From NCBI GenBank assembly GCA_945903265.1, contig CAMDNQ010000002.1, forward strand, positions 124,001 through 188,000: DNA of 64,000 nucleotides, given 5' to 3'. This document shows positions 27,461-36,468 of the stretch, one piece after another; position 1 is the first letter of the stretch; each line of letters starts with the position of its first letter. Position numbers and translations under genes: made by a program. The notes under the pieces were generated by a model, which was not told where the DNA came from, did no database searches, and saw only the letters and a program-made list of their open reading frames with translations. Source of the stretch: Candidatus Sulfopaludibacter sp. SbA3. Lineage in GTDB: Bacteria; Acidobacteriota; Vicinamibacteria; Vicinamibacterales; UBA2999.

Positions 27461-28201
27461 TCATCGCGGCGAGACAACGGTTGCTTCGTTCGGATCGCAG
27501 CCGTAATCCATGAGGTCCCAGTCGGTCTTGCGGTAACGGACCGTCGACACCACCGGTGTCCGGTAGTTCGCCGCGTCGAGGTGCGTCGTCTCGATGACGA
27601 GGACGTCGCCGTCGCGACGCAGCCGCTCCACGGTGTGCATGCGGGGACTCTGCGGCATTCCCGCGCGTTCCGCGATGGTGGACACGTAACCTGGAGCAAA
27701 ATCGATCGTGTCGATGACCAATGTGTCCCCTTCGTACCAGGCCGCTGACGCGCCGAGCGCCGGATGCCCCTTGATGCGGACCCTCCGCGGGTTGCTGCCC
27801 GTCGGAGCCGACAGCGGGATCCGGCGATCGATGTCCATCCACTCGTACTGCAGACGTACGAAATCGGTGCCCTGCGTGACGTGAATCAGGACGTTGGGGT
27901 TCAGATAGATACGAGTCCAGCTCGAGCCGACGCACCGGTACGCGGGGTCGTCGACCTTGAAGTCGTAGGCGGCGAACCGCTTCATCCCCTCCGGCGTGTA
28001 CTCATACTCGTTCCACGCCGTCGGTCCGCCACCCGCGATCCAGTTGAACTCCATGAAGTCCGGCTGGCCTCTCGGCGGCTCCGGGCCCTTCCGCCCTGGC
28101 CGGCCGAGGTTCTTCTCGATCGGTTCCTGGCCCGATATCTCGCTGGGTCCGGCGAGCGCCATGCCCGCCGCGAGGAGCACGATAGCCGCACGGCGGTTCA
28201 T
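27461..28201 (-). CDS. secreted hypothetical protein of the WxGxTLVxDV family
   Basis: AAWYEGDTLVIDTIDFAPGYVSTIAERAG ... PQSPRMHTVERLRRDGDVLVIETTHLDAANYRTPV. Confidence 0.55.
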   Translation of the reverse strand: MNRRAAIVLLAAGMALAGPSEISGQEPIEKNLGRPGRKGPEPPRGQPDFMEFNWIAGGGPTAWNEYEYTPEGMKRFAAYDFKVDDPAYRCVGSSWTRIYLNPNVLIHVTQGTDFVRLQYEWMDIDRRIPLSAPTGSNPRRVRIKGHPALGASAAWYEGDTLVIDTIDFAPGYVSTIAERAGMPQSPRMHTVERLRRDGDVLVIETTHLDAANYRTPVVSTVRYRKTDWDLMDYGCDPNEATVVSPR

Positions 28202-28206
28202 GTGAA

Positions 28207-29904
28207 CTAACGCGTGCCCGTGGCCGGGGCTGCTGCGTCATACACCACCCGGCCGCCGACCATCGTCAGTACCGACGTGATGTCCTTGATCTGCTCGGCC
28301 GGCACCGTCAGGTAGTCCCTGTCGATGACCACGAGATCGGCGAAGCGGCCGGGTTGAATCGACCCGAGGTCGTTTTCGCGGAAGAACAAGTACGCGTTGC
28401 TCTTCGTGTGGGCAATCAATGCCGCCTCGCGACTGACGGTGTGGGTGTTGACGACCGTGCCCCCGACCATCTTGCCCGTTACCGCGAAGTACAACATCTG
28501 GAACGGACGAAACTGATTGACCTCGAACGCGTCGGTCCCGAACCCCCACATGATGCCGCTGTCCTGGATCTCCCGCATCGGGGGCATGGCGAATCCCTTG
28601 TCGCCCTGGACCCTGAGGAGCAGTCCGCCGGATACGACCGGTCTCGGGTTCAACGCGATGAACAGGTTGAGCTTCTTCATGCGCTCGATCTGCGGGAGGG
28701 TCACGCCTTCCATGTGCATGAACGCCCAGCGGAGCGGCCTGAGGTTGACCTGCTTGTTGACCTTCTCGAGCTGGTCCAGCTGTGCATCGATGGCCTTTTC
28801 CGTGACGGTATGGAGCTGGACCGGAATGCTCGCTTTCGCGGCGGCGAGCGCGAAGCGGCCCCACGCGTCCCACACCTCCTGCGAGGCGATCGGCTCGGGG
28901 CCTGGGGCGATGACGTCGCCGCCGCCGCCGCCGGGGAACCGTTCTCCATAGTTCGAAAAGTCCATCCACTCGTCGCCATCGTGATACCGGAGTGTGGCGA
29001 GCTCGGCGATCTGCTTGTCCAGCGCGCCCGCGCCCCGTCCGCCGGTCGTCACCGTCCGGAAGCAGAAGAACCGCATACTGGCCGTCCCTTCGCGCTGGAA
29101 CTGCCGATACAGGTCCTCCCACAAACACTGCCCGCCGGACGCGGTGAGGCCCGCCTTGGCGAGGTCCCTGAGCATGACCTTCTGGCTGGCGACGATGACG
29201 TCCATCGGCAGGTTGGCCCTGCCGCCATTCGGGGCGTCGAGGAACTTGGCCGCGTCCACGATCGCATTTCGGCCGGCGACGCCGGTGATGCCGGTTGCGC
29301 GGCCGTTGGTATCGCGTTCGATCCAGGGCTGGTTCATTTTTTCCAGACCGAGCGTCTCGATGGCCTTGCTGTTGAGGTACTGCTGCGAGCGGGTGAACTG
29401 AAGAAAGACCGGGTTATTCGGCGCGACCTTGTCGAGCTCGTCGCGGGTGAACGGTTTCTTGTTGTCGGTGAACTGGTCGGGCGACCAGCCGCCGAGGTTG
29501 TACACCCATTCGCCGGGCTTCTTCCCAGCGGCCTTGGCCCGGACGAGCTCGAGCGCCTGCTTGCGCGTGTCCACGCCGTCGAATCGGAGCTCGAGAGCCC
29601 AGTAGGCCCCCTCTTCCTGGAAGTGCGCGTGGTTATCGATCATCCCTGGAACGACGGTCCGGCCCCGCAGGTCGATGCGACGCGTACCAGGACCGGCCAG
29701 TCGCGTGATGTCCTGGGTGGTGCCGACAGCGACGATACGGTCGCCTCGCACGGCCACGGCCTGCGCAATGGAGAACCGATCATCGACGGTAATAATTTTC
29801 CCGTTGGTCAGGATGATGTCCGGGGCAGCCGCCTGCTGCGCGTCGAGCAGGACCGAAAGCGCTGTGGTCCCCGCGACGAGAACTGCGAGCGTCCAACGTT
29901 TCAT
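28207..29904 (-). CDS. amidohydrolase family protein (TIM-barrel, YtcJ-like)
   Basis: ILTNGKIITVDDRFSIAQAVAVRGDRIVAVGTT ... RTVVPGMIDNHAHFQ ... LGSIQPGRFADLVVIDRDYLTVP. Confidence 0.85.
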   Translation of the reverse strand: MKRWTLAVLVAGTTALSVLLDAQQAAAPDIILTNGKIITVDDRFSIAQAVAVRGDRIVAVGTTQDITRLAGPGTRRIDLRGRTVVPGMIDNHAHFQEEGAYWALELRFDGVDTRKQALELVRAKAAGKKPGEWVYNLGGWSPDQFTDNKKPFTRDELDKVAPNNPVFLQFTRSQQYLNSKAIETLGLEKMNQPWIERDTNGRATGITGVAGRNAIVDAAKFLDAPNGGRANLPMDVIVASQKVMLRDLAKAGLTASGGQCLWEDLYRQFQREGTASMRFFCFRTVTTGGRGAGALDKQIAELATLRYHDGDEWMDFSNYGERFPGGGGGDVIAPGPEPIASQEVWDAWGRFALAAAKASIPVQLHTVTEKAIDAQLDQLEKVNKQVNLRPLRWAFMHMEGVTLPQIERMKKLNLFIALNPRPVVSGGLLLRVQGDKGFAMPPMREIQDSGIMWGFGTDAFEVNQFRPFQMLYFAVTGKMVGGTVVNTHTVSREAALIAHTKSNAYLFFRENDLGSIQPGRFADLVVIDRDYLTVPAEQIKDITSVLTMVGGRVVYDAAAPATGTR

Positions 29905-30041
29905 TGTCATATCTCCGTGGAGTTTCCCGGGACCTACTAGTGGCGACGCGTATATACACCATCCCGCGCCTCACAGCTACTGCGGGCTCGAGCGATGACG
30001 CGTTGTGCGGCCTGGATGGATAGGGGCTGAACGGACTGGAT

Positions 30042-30118
30042 TGGTGCGCCCTGCAGGATTCGAACCTGCGACCTCCTGGTTCGTAGCCAGACGCTCTATC
30101 CAGCTGAGCTAAGGGCGC
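30042..30118 (-). tRNA. tRNA-Arg (anticodon ACG), CCA apparently encoded
   Basis: Reverse complement GCGCCCTTAGCTCAGCTGGATAGAGCGTCTGGCTACGAACCAGGAGGTCGCAGGTTCGAATCCTGCAGGGCGCACCA folds as a cloverleaf; anticodon loop CTACGAA. Confidence 0.95.
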
Positions 30119-30119
30119 G
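30079..30119. repeat. att-like direct repeat, copy within the intact tRNA-Arg
   Basis: gttcgtagccagacgctctatccagctgagctaagggcgcg. Confidence 0.85.
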
Positions 30120-30226
30120 ACGGGAGAGATGGATTTTCAGGCGCTCCTGCGGGCAAAAACCCCGGGCGCACAGTCCCTGACTATACCATCCGGGGACGGG
30201 CTTGGGTCTGAAAGGACCTCTGTCTC

Positions 30227-30335
30227 GTGGAGTCACTGAACACGCTCTTCGCGCATTTTCTGCAGGAACGTCGCTACATCCGGAACATCAGTCCCAAGAC
30301 CGCCATCTGGTATGAGACGGCGTGGAAAGCCTTCC
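30227..30335 (+). pseudogene. tyrosine recombinase/integrase N-terminal fragment
   Basis: MESLNTLFAHFLQERRYIRNISPKTAIWYETAWKAFRAG resembles the SAM-like core-binding domain; no catalytic domain follows, and downstream is antisense to the ATPase. Confidence 0.6.
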
Positions 30336-31087
30336 GCGCCGGTGACCCCACCATCGCGACGTTTATCAACAACCAGCGTGAGCCTGTTTCCCTTCACTTC
30401 CGCCTTCAGAACCACGTCAGCGCGGTCCCGAAGCGATCCGTGGCCGCGATCCATAGTCCCCTCCTTGGTGGCATGGTGGACGAGAAGAACGGTGGCACCG
30501 GGCTCTCGGATCAACCGCATCTGCTCCCCGACACTCTCCATGTGTTGGGAATTGTTCTCGTCGCCCCACCCCGCGAGACAGGCCCCCAGCGTGTCAATCA
30601 CAACAAAAACTTCGGTAGGACTATGGGCGTCTCGGAACCCCTTGATGTCCTCAATCAAGCGATTCACCGATTTGCGATCCAGCAGGAAAACCGGTTGCCC
30701 GAGCAGAAAAAAGTTCCAAGGCAATTCCGTAATCCCCGTATGCACCCTATACGCGCGGAGCCGTGCTCCGATCCCAGGTTGTCCCTCGGCGGCGACGTAA
30801 ATGACGATAGCGCCCCGGATGGAGCGGTCTGCCCAGGACTCCCGCTTGCGAGCAATCGCCAATGCGAGATCAAGAGCAAGGAAGGATTTCATCGTCCCGG
30901 GCTTTCCAAAAAGCATGGCAAAAGCGCGAAGCGGAATCAGCCCGTGAACCAGCCAGTCGATACTGCCGGAGGATTCCTCCAGACTCGCCGCCGTCGTCCA
31001 AGGCAAGTGAGTGTCGACGCTCTTCGCGTCATCGTCGGGCCCCAGATACACGACGTGTTGTTTCGTGTCGTCTTTCTCATTTTCCAT
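30233..31087 (-). CDS. RepA/RecA-superfamily AAA ATPase (AAA_25-like)
   Basis: FAMLFGKPGTMKSFLALDLALAIA Walker A; VFVVIDTLGACLAGWGDEN Walker B; VLLVHHATKEGTMDRGHGSLRDRAD; AAGGAGG upstream of ATG 31087. Confidence 0.75.
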   Translation of the reverse strand: MENEKDDTKQHVVYLGPDDDAKSVDTHLPWTTAASLEESSGSIDWLVHGLIPLRAFAMLFGKPGTMKSFLALDLALAIARKRESWADRSIRGAIVIYVAAEGQPGIGARLRAYRVHTGITELPWNFFLLGQPVFLLDRKSVNRLIEDIKGFRDAHSPTEVFVVIDTLGACLAGWGDENNSQHMESVGEQMRLIREPGATVLLVHHATKEGTMDRGHGSLRDRADVVLKAEVKGNRLTLVVDKRRDGGVTGAEGFPRRLIPDGGLGTDVPDVATFLQKMREERVQ

Positions 31088-31271
31088 TCGGTCCTCCTTC
31101 AATGGATTCGTCCGTCGAAATCCAGAGGCACTGAATGGCGGCAGAAAAGAAGTTACGAGCGGCTCGATCTGTTGGCAAGCGGAACGCGATAACCCCTTCA
31201 CGCCCGAACACTTAGCTTCGCCGTGTTACTCCACGGAGACTGTCCCAAAAGTTTTGTGCGATATTATTTCG

Positions 31272-31727
31272 GTGTCACAGGGAAGACCGAAAGCTCCGCT
31301 CAGCATCGCCCCCGCTCAACTTCGCGAGCTGAAACAAGTCGCCCAAAAGAGTCCGAACACGCGGACGGGTGTTCGGGCGCGAATGGTTCTGCTGAGTCTC
31401 TCTCAATCGATTCGCGAAGTGGCGAGGCAGATCAACGTCGCACCACAGACCATCGCCCGGTGGCGGGAACGCTATCGTTGTTTGGGAGTGCCTGGGCTCG
31501 GAGACCGCCCCAGATCGGGACGGCCATCAATTACGCGCTCGCAGCTGAAGCGGATTCTGAAGCGAAGACGTGTGCCCAACTGGTCGACTCGGTTGGTCGC
31601 AGTCGAGGCACAGGTATCGAAGACGACGGTTGCGCGGAAGTGGCGTGAGACGGGTCGCAGGCCGAAACGAGTGGTGCTATTCACAACGCTAAAACGTCGT
31701 GCCCGCCGTCAACGACGTGAGCGGTAA
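31272..31727 (+). CDS. IS630-like transposase HTH domain, DDE domain missing
   Basis: GVRARMVLLSLSQSIREVARQINVAPQTIARWRERYRCLGVPGLGDRPRSGRPSITRSQLKRIL; stop before any DDE region. Confidence 0.6.
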   Translation: MSQGRPKAPLSIAPAQLRELKQVAQKSPNTRTGVRARMVLLSLSQSIREVARQINVAPQTIARWRERYRCLGVPGLGDRPRSGRPSITRSQLKRILKRRRVPNWSTRLVAVEAQVSKTTVARKWRETGRRPKRVVLFTTLKRRARRQRRER

Positions 31728-31848
31728 TTCGTGCGATGTGGCGTCGTGTTAGGATCGCTCTCGACCCTCTGTCTCCACCACGTTGCCGCGAATCAGCTGG
31801 TTGTTTTATTGATATTTCGCGACGAAGTCGCGCAAGGGCGCTGCCCTT

Positions 31849-31889
31849 GTTCGTAGCCAGACGCTCTATCCAGCTGAGCTAAGGGCGCG
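31849..31889. repeat. att-like direct repeat: orphan 5' half of tRNA-Arg
   Basis: Identical over 41 nt to 30079-30119. Confidence 0.85.
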
Positions 31890-31913
31890 CGTGGGGAGGA
31901 AATTGTCAGAACG

Positions 31914-31943
31914 CGTGCCCTGCGGGTTTCGCCGCAGGACACG
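31914..31943 (-). terminator. putative terminator hairpin after the 31964-33301 gene
   Basis: CGTGcCCTGCGG gtttcg CCGCAGGaCACG, 12-bp stem with one mismatch; no clear U tract. Confidence 0.35.
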
Positions 31944-31963
31944 CAACAACCAATTATATGTTT

Positions 31964-33301
31964 TTACTTCGATGTGCCGCTTGGATTCCCTTTGACAAGG
32001 GTTTGATACGCACGCTCGAAGTAGACATACGCGCCGAAAATATCCTCCGTCTCGGTATCGGGACCGGCCAGCGAGTCATCGCCGCCAGGGATATCCGAGA
32101 GCGTCGTCGCCATCCGCTGTTCTGCCGCCGTCGTCGGACTGGCTGAGACGCGGAAGACGCGCCGGAGGCGGCGCAGGCCCCGATTGAACTCCGCTACGGC
32201 GCGCTTCACGATGCGGTCAGGGCGGAGATTCCCGTTGATCACCTTGTCGATCGAGCCGCGCACGAAGTCGGCGACGCCAAGTATGCCCACCGGGGTCATG
32301 AAGCTCAGAAGGCGCCCCCCGATCGACAACGCCGTGCCGAGCGCGTTGTTCGTGAATTCTTCCTTGACCTTTTCGATCGTGGCGCCCTGCGCGTCGAGCT
32401 TCGGGATAATCTGCTCGGCGATCGACCGCTGGACGTTCTCGAGCGCATCGCCGTTGCCCTTGATCGCCAGGGCGAGCTGGTCGGTCCCGACGCCCAGCTT
32501 GCCGGCGAGAATCGACAGACTCGCGCCCGCCTTGGCATCGACGCCAAGCAGCGTATTCGCCATCGTATCGACCTTGCTGTCGGTGATGCCGAGCGCGTTC
32601 CTCACCGCGGCGAGCGCCGACATCTGCGTCGCTGCGTTCGAGTTGTCGTTGGCAATGATCCGCGCTTCGCTGTTCTGAACCTCGGTGATCACCCCGCTCA
32701 GATCGGTTCCGCCACCACCTCCGCCCCCGCCGCCTCCACCGCCGGGATCTTCACTAACAAGTCCCGCGATGCTGACGCGTGACGAGGTCGTGTCGATCCA
32801 GTAGAAGTAGTAGAGACCGCCCACAGGCGGCATGTTGCCCTGCAACTGGACGCGAAACTTGTACGACGTCCCCGAGCCGATGCCGGAAATGGGTGTCGTG
32901 AGCGGAAAATCGACGATGACAGGGTCAGGGATCGCGTTGCAGTGCGTGATGGTGTTCGGCAGCGGCGCGGTGCCAACCAGCACGTCGTTCAGATAGAACG
33001 CGAGCGTGGGCGCCGGCGCGCCGATCAGCAGACAGCTGTCCTTGAACACGATGCTGAACGCGACGGCGTGCACTTGGGCGATGTGCAGGCTGGACGTTCG
33101 TTCGGCCTCGGCGCCCTGGCCGTCCTGAAACCATCCGAACAGTCCGGGCGGGTCCGGGAGCGGGACCGCCGGACTGCCGAAAATCCGGTCGTGAGTCTGC
33201 GGAAACTGGAACGTCTCTGGGATTGGAGTCTGAGCCGCGGCCGGCGCCGCCAGCATCAACGCAAGGAACACCAGCAGATACAAACGCATAGGGGAGCGCA
33301 T
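31964..33301 (-). CDS. secreted protein with poly-Gly linker
   Basis: Signal peptide MRLYLLVFLALMLAAPAAAQ; SEDPGGGGGGGGGGGGTDLSG; helical C-terminal half. Confidence 0.55.
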   Translation of the reverse strand: MRSPMRLYLLVFLALMLAAPAAAQTPIPETFQFPQTHDRIFGSPAVPLPDPPGLFGWFQDGQGAEAERTSSLHIAQVHAVAFSIVFKDSCLLIGAPAPTLAFYLNDVLVGTAPLPNTITHCNAIPDPVIVDFPLTTPISGIGSGTSYKFRVQLQGNMPPVGGLYYFYWIDTTSSRVSIAGLVSEDPGGGGGGGGGGGGTDLSGVITEVQNSEARIIANDNSNAATQMSALAAVRNALGITDSKVDTMANTLLGVDAKAGASLSILAGKLGVGTDQLALAIKGNGDALENVQRSIAEQIIPKLDAQGATIEKVKEEFTNNALGTALSIGGRLLSFMTPVGILGVADFVRGSIDKVINGNLRPDRIVKRAVAEFNRGLRRLRRVFRVSASPTTAAEQRMATTLSDIPGGDDSLAGPDTETEDIFGAYVYFERAYQTLVKGNPSGTSK

Positions 33302-33489
33302 GTACAGGTCCTTTCGCGAATTCGAGTTGTAGGGGTCCCGGAAAAACGCGCCTACTATACCCGCGGTCGCGCCGATCGGGCACGTCTTTTCCGCTTGGAC
33401 TTCCGGTCCTTTGGGAGTATCAATGCGCCTGTAAACTCCCCTACCCCAATCGGACACCGCGCGGATGCGCAAGGCGCAGGAGACACAGC

Positions 33490-36402
33490 ATGCACCTCTC
33501 GAGCATCGTGAAACGGCTGGCTACCGTCGGGTTTCTCGTCGCGTTGTTGCCCCTCCCGGGATTTGCACAGGATGCGATCGTCAGCGGCAAGGTGACGGAT
33601 ACGACAGGCGGCGTGCTGCCTGGCGTCGTCGTCACCGCCGTGAACGCCGCCTCGGGGAACACGTACCAGTCGGTGACGGACGAGCGCGGGGATTACCGCC
33701 TGCCGATCCGCATCGGCACCTACCGGCTCGCCGCGGAACTGACAGGGTTCGCGGGGCCGGCACGCACGATCGAAATGCAGGTGGGGCAGACCATTGTGGT
33801 CGACCTGCAGCTGCGTCCGTCCGACCTGCAGGAATCGATCACAGTGACTGGCGAGGCGCCGTTGATCAGCACGGTGAGCTCTACGGTCGGCGCCAACATC
33901 GATCGGCGGCAGATGGAATCGATCCCGCTTCTGGGCCGCAACTGGATGGACCTGGCGCTGCTGGCGCCCGGGGTCCGCTCCATCGAATCGTCCGGCGTGC
34001 CGGAAGAACGCCAGGGCTACTCGCAGATCAACGTCGACGGCCAGCAGGTCACGGCGCTCCTCGCCGCGACGGAAACCGAGCAGCCGAAGTACAGCCGCGA
34101 CGCGATCGCCGAATTCGAGATCGTCTCGAACCGCTTCGACGCCAGCCAGGGACGCTCCGCCGGGTTCGCGGTGAACGCGATCACGAAGTCCGGCACCAAC
34201 GCGAACTCGGGCACGCTGTCGGGGTACTTCCGCGACGACCGGCTGAACGCGGCCGACCCCGTCCAGAAACGGGTGATCCCGTACAAGAACCAGCAGATCG
34301 GCGGGACGTTCGGCGGCCCCATCCGACGCGATCGAATCCACTATTTCGGGAACTACGAATACGAGCGGGAACCGAACACGCTGATCTTCCAGGGGCCGTA
34401 TCCGCGCTTCAACATGGACATCCCGGTCACGCGCACGGAGCACAAGGGCATCATGCGGGCTGACGTCCAGTTCACGCCACAGACGCGGCTCTCCGTCCGC
34501 GGACAGGGGTACCACCAGTACTACTACACGGGCGGCGGCGCGACGACGCATCCCGGCAACGCTGCGGAGAACGAGCGCTACGGGAAACAGGCGTGGGCGT
34601 CGCTGACGAAAGTCATCAGCAACAGTGCGGTGCTGTCGGTCGAAGGGGGCTACGCCACCTTCACACGCGGCAACCGGCCGTGGAATCTGAACTGGCAGGG
34701 CGGGTGCAACCCGAACGCGCCGAAGCTGACCGAAGGGCGCTGCGGCGGATCGCCAACCGTCGCCTTTGCCGGGTATTCGATTGGCTCGACGACAGGCCAG
34801 CTTCTCTCGCAGAACGCCACCCAGGCCAAGACCCAGCTGACGACCTCCTACAACTGGAAGGGCCGCCACGACGTGAAGGTCGGCGGCGACGTGATCCTGA
34901 GCCCCATGGAATGGATCTGGTGCACCGGCTGCATGGGCGCGCTGACGGTCACCAACAACACGCGGCCACCGGCGAACGTCGAGGATCTGTTCCCCGTCTG
35001 GAACGACGTCTCGACGTGGAACTTCGGGGCGCTGTCGCCCATGACCCTCCGCGTCTCGCAGACCGTGTCGTCTACCGGATTCGTCTGGTATCCGAGAACC
35101 GACATGGCGGGCGCGTGGTATCAGGACGACTGGCAGATCAGTTCGCGCATGACGCTGAACCTCGGGATGCGCTGGGACGTGCAGGTGGGCGCGTACAACG
35201 AAAAACTCGAGGTCGAACCGTGGTTGCCGGGCGACCTGCCGTACGACCTGAACAACTTCGGACCGCGCATCGGCGGCGTCTTCTCGCTCAACGAGCGCAC
35301 GGTGCTGCGCGGCGGCTACGGTCTGTACTACACGCAGGCCACGACCGACGAGGCGCAGCAGACGCTGGCGATGAAGTACATCACCGGCACCGAAACGCTG
35401 AACGACGGGCGGGCGAATTTCGCGGGCAACTGGTTTAACGGCCCCACCCTCACCTTCGACCAGGCCCTCGCGCGCGCGTGCGATCAGAACGGCGGCGCGG
35501 CCGGCTGTCTGCGGCGCAACGACCCGGCCGGCGAGATCAATCTCAAATGGCAGCCGACGGCCTACTCGCATCAGGCTTCGATCGGGTTCCAGCGGCAGCT
35601 CGGCGCCACGATCGGCGTCGACGCCGACGTCGTCTACACGGGCGGGCGCGGCGAGGAGCGCGTCTACAACATGAACCGCACGTTCAACCCCGCGACGGGC
35701 GATCAGAACAACTTCAACACGATCGCGCTGCGCGCGTTTCCGAACTGGGGCACCATCCGCGGCGCCTTCCGGGAGGGATGGTCGGACTATTACGGTCTCC
35801 AGATGGCGTTCAAGAAACGCATGGCCAACCGGTGGCAGGCATCGGTTTCCTACTCGTTCTCGAAGATGTGGGAGGGCACGCCGGCGCCGGATCAGTTCAG
35901 TTTCGCCGGCGGGGTGGAATCGGCCGATACCCTCACGCGCACGCCGGTGAGCTTCCTGCGCTGGGACGTGGACCGCCAGTACAACCCGACGAGCGCCGCC
36001 CATCACCGTCTCGTGAACAACGCCATCTGGGACATCGGCCGCGGCATGCAGCTCAGTGGCGTCTACCTGTTTACCGACGGCGGGTTCCTCACGACGAACT
36101 GCGGCTGCCAGATCGGCACGGGCCTCAGCAACCGGCTTCGCCTGGACGGCAGCGTCATCGAGATCAATAACTTCAACCGGTCCGAGATCCATCGGCTCGA
36201 CGCGCGGTTCCAGAAACGATTTCAGTTGGGCGGCGCCCGGACGGTCGACGGGATTGTCGAGGTCTTCAACCTGACGAATCACGGGAACTTCGGCTCCTAC
36301 ACGGTCGACGAAAGCAACGCGCTGTTCGGACAACCGGTGTTCAACAGCAACATCGCGTACCAGCCGCGCGTGATCCAGCTCGGCTTCCGCGTCGCGTTCT
36401 AA
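33490..36402 (+). CDS. TonB-dependent receptor with carboxypeptidase-regulatory-like domain
   Basis: DAIVSGKVTDTTGGVLPGVVVTAVNAASG; VTGEAPLISTVSSTVGANIDRRQMESIPLLGRNWMDLALLAPG; C-terminal LGFRVAF. Confidence 0.87.
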   Translation: MHLSSIVKRLATVGFLVALLPLPGFAQDAIVSGKVTDTTGGVLPGVVVTAVNAASGNTYQSVTDERGDYRLPIRIGTYRLAAELTGFAGPARTIEMQVGQTIVVDLQLRPSDLQESITVTGEAPLISTVSSTVGANIDRRQMESIPLLGRNWMDLALLAPGVRSIESSGVPEERQGYSQINVDGQQVTALLAATETEQPKYSRDAIAEFEIVSNRFDASQGRSAGFAVNAITKSGTNANSGTLSGYFRDDRLNAADPVQKRVIPYKNQQIGGTFGGPIRRDRIHYFGNYEYEREPNTLIFQGPYPRFNMDIPVTRTEHKGIMRADVQFTPQTRLSVRGQGYHQYYYTGGGATTHPGNAAENERYGKQAWASLTKVISNSAVLSVEGGYATFTRGNRPWNLNWQGGCNPNAPKLTEGRCGGSPTVAFAGYSIGSTTGQLLSQNATQAKTQLTTSYNWKGRHDVKVGGDVILSPMEWIWCTGCMGALTVTNNTRPPANVEDLFPVWNDVSTWNFGALSPMTLRVSQTVSSTGFVWYPRTDMAGAWYQDDWQISSRMTLNLGMRWDVQVGAYNEKLEVEPWLPGDLPYDLNNFGPRIGGVFSLNERTVLRGGYGLYYTQATTDEAQQTLAMKYITGTETLNDGRANFAGNWFNGPTLTFDQALARACDQNGGAAGCLRRNDPAGEINLKWQPTAYSHQASIGFQRQLGATIGVDADVVYTGGRGEERVYNMNRTFNPATGDQNNFNTIALRAFPNWGTIRGAFREGWSDYYGLQMAFKKRMANRWQASVSYSFSKMWEGTPAPDQFSFAGGVESADTLTRTPVSFLRWDVDRQYNPTSAAHHRLVNNAIWDIGRGMQLSGVYLFTDGGFLTTNCGCQIGTGLSNRLRLDGSVIEINNFNRSEIHRLDARFQKRFQLGGARTVDGIVEVFNLTNHGNFGSYTVDESNALFGQPVFNSNIAYQPRVIQLGFRVAF

Positions 36403-36415
36403 CCGCGCCCATTCA

Positions 36416-36443
36416 CCCGGCACCAGAATCATCTGGTGCCGGG
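36416..36443. terminator. 12-bp perfect hairpin after the TonB receptor gene
   Basis: CCCGGCACCAGA-ATCA-TCTGGTGCCGGG, 14 nt after the stop codon; weak U tract. Confidence 0.5.
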
Positions 36444-36468
36444 CCCTTGATTCAGAGCAGACTGGCTC

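Larger units (their letters stand above)
30079..31889. mobile_element. small decayed genomic island integrated in tRNA-Arg
   Basis: 41-bp exact direct repeats at both ends (30079-30119, 31849-31889), integrase fragment next to one end, RepA-like ATPase and IS630-like fragment inside. Confidence 0.75.

Noticed and set aside
28354-29940. 528-aa plus-strand ORF
   Set aside because: Shadow of the amidohydrolase gene.
30180-30185. Island-borne -10 box (TATAGT, minus) for tRNA-Arg
   Set aside because: No recognisable -35 at proper spacing; left as a question for TSS mapping rather than a feature.
30227-31192. 321-aa plus-strand ORF taken as a full-length integrase
   Set aside because: Only the first ~37 aa look like an integrase; the rest is antisense to the RepA-like ATPase, so only the N-terminal fragment is reported.
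31849-31889. A second tRNA gene
   Set aside because: Only the 5' half up to the anticodon is present, with no 3' anticodon strand, T-arm or acceptor 3' strand; treated as an att-like repeat.
33355-36432. 1025-aa ORF on the minus strand antisense to the TonB receptor
   Set aside because: Arg/Val/Asp/Ala-rich composition without domain motifs; typical shadow ORF of a high-GC gene whose plus strand encodes a clear TonB receptor.
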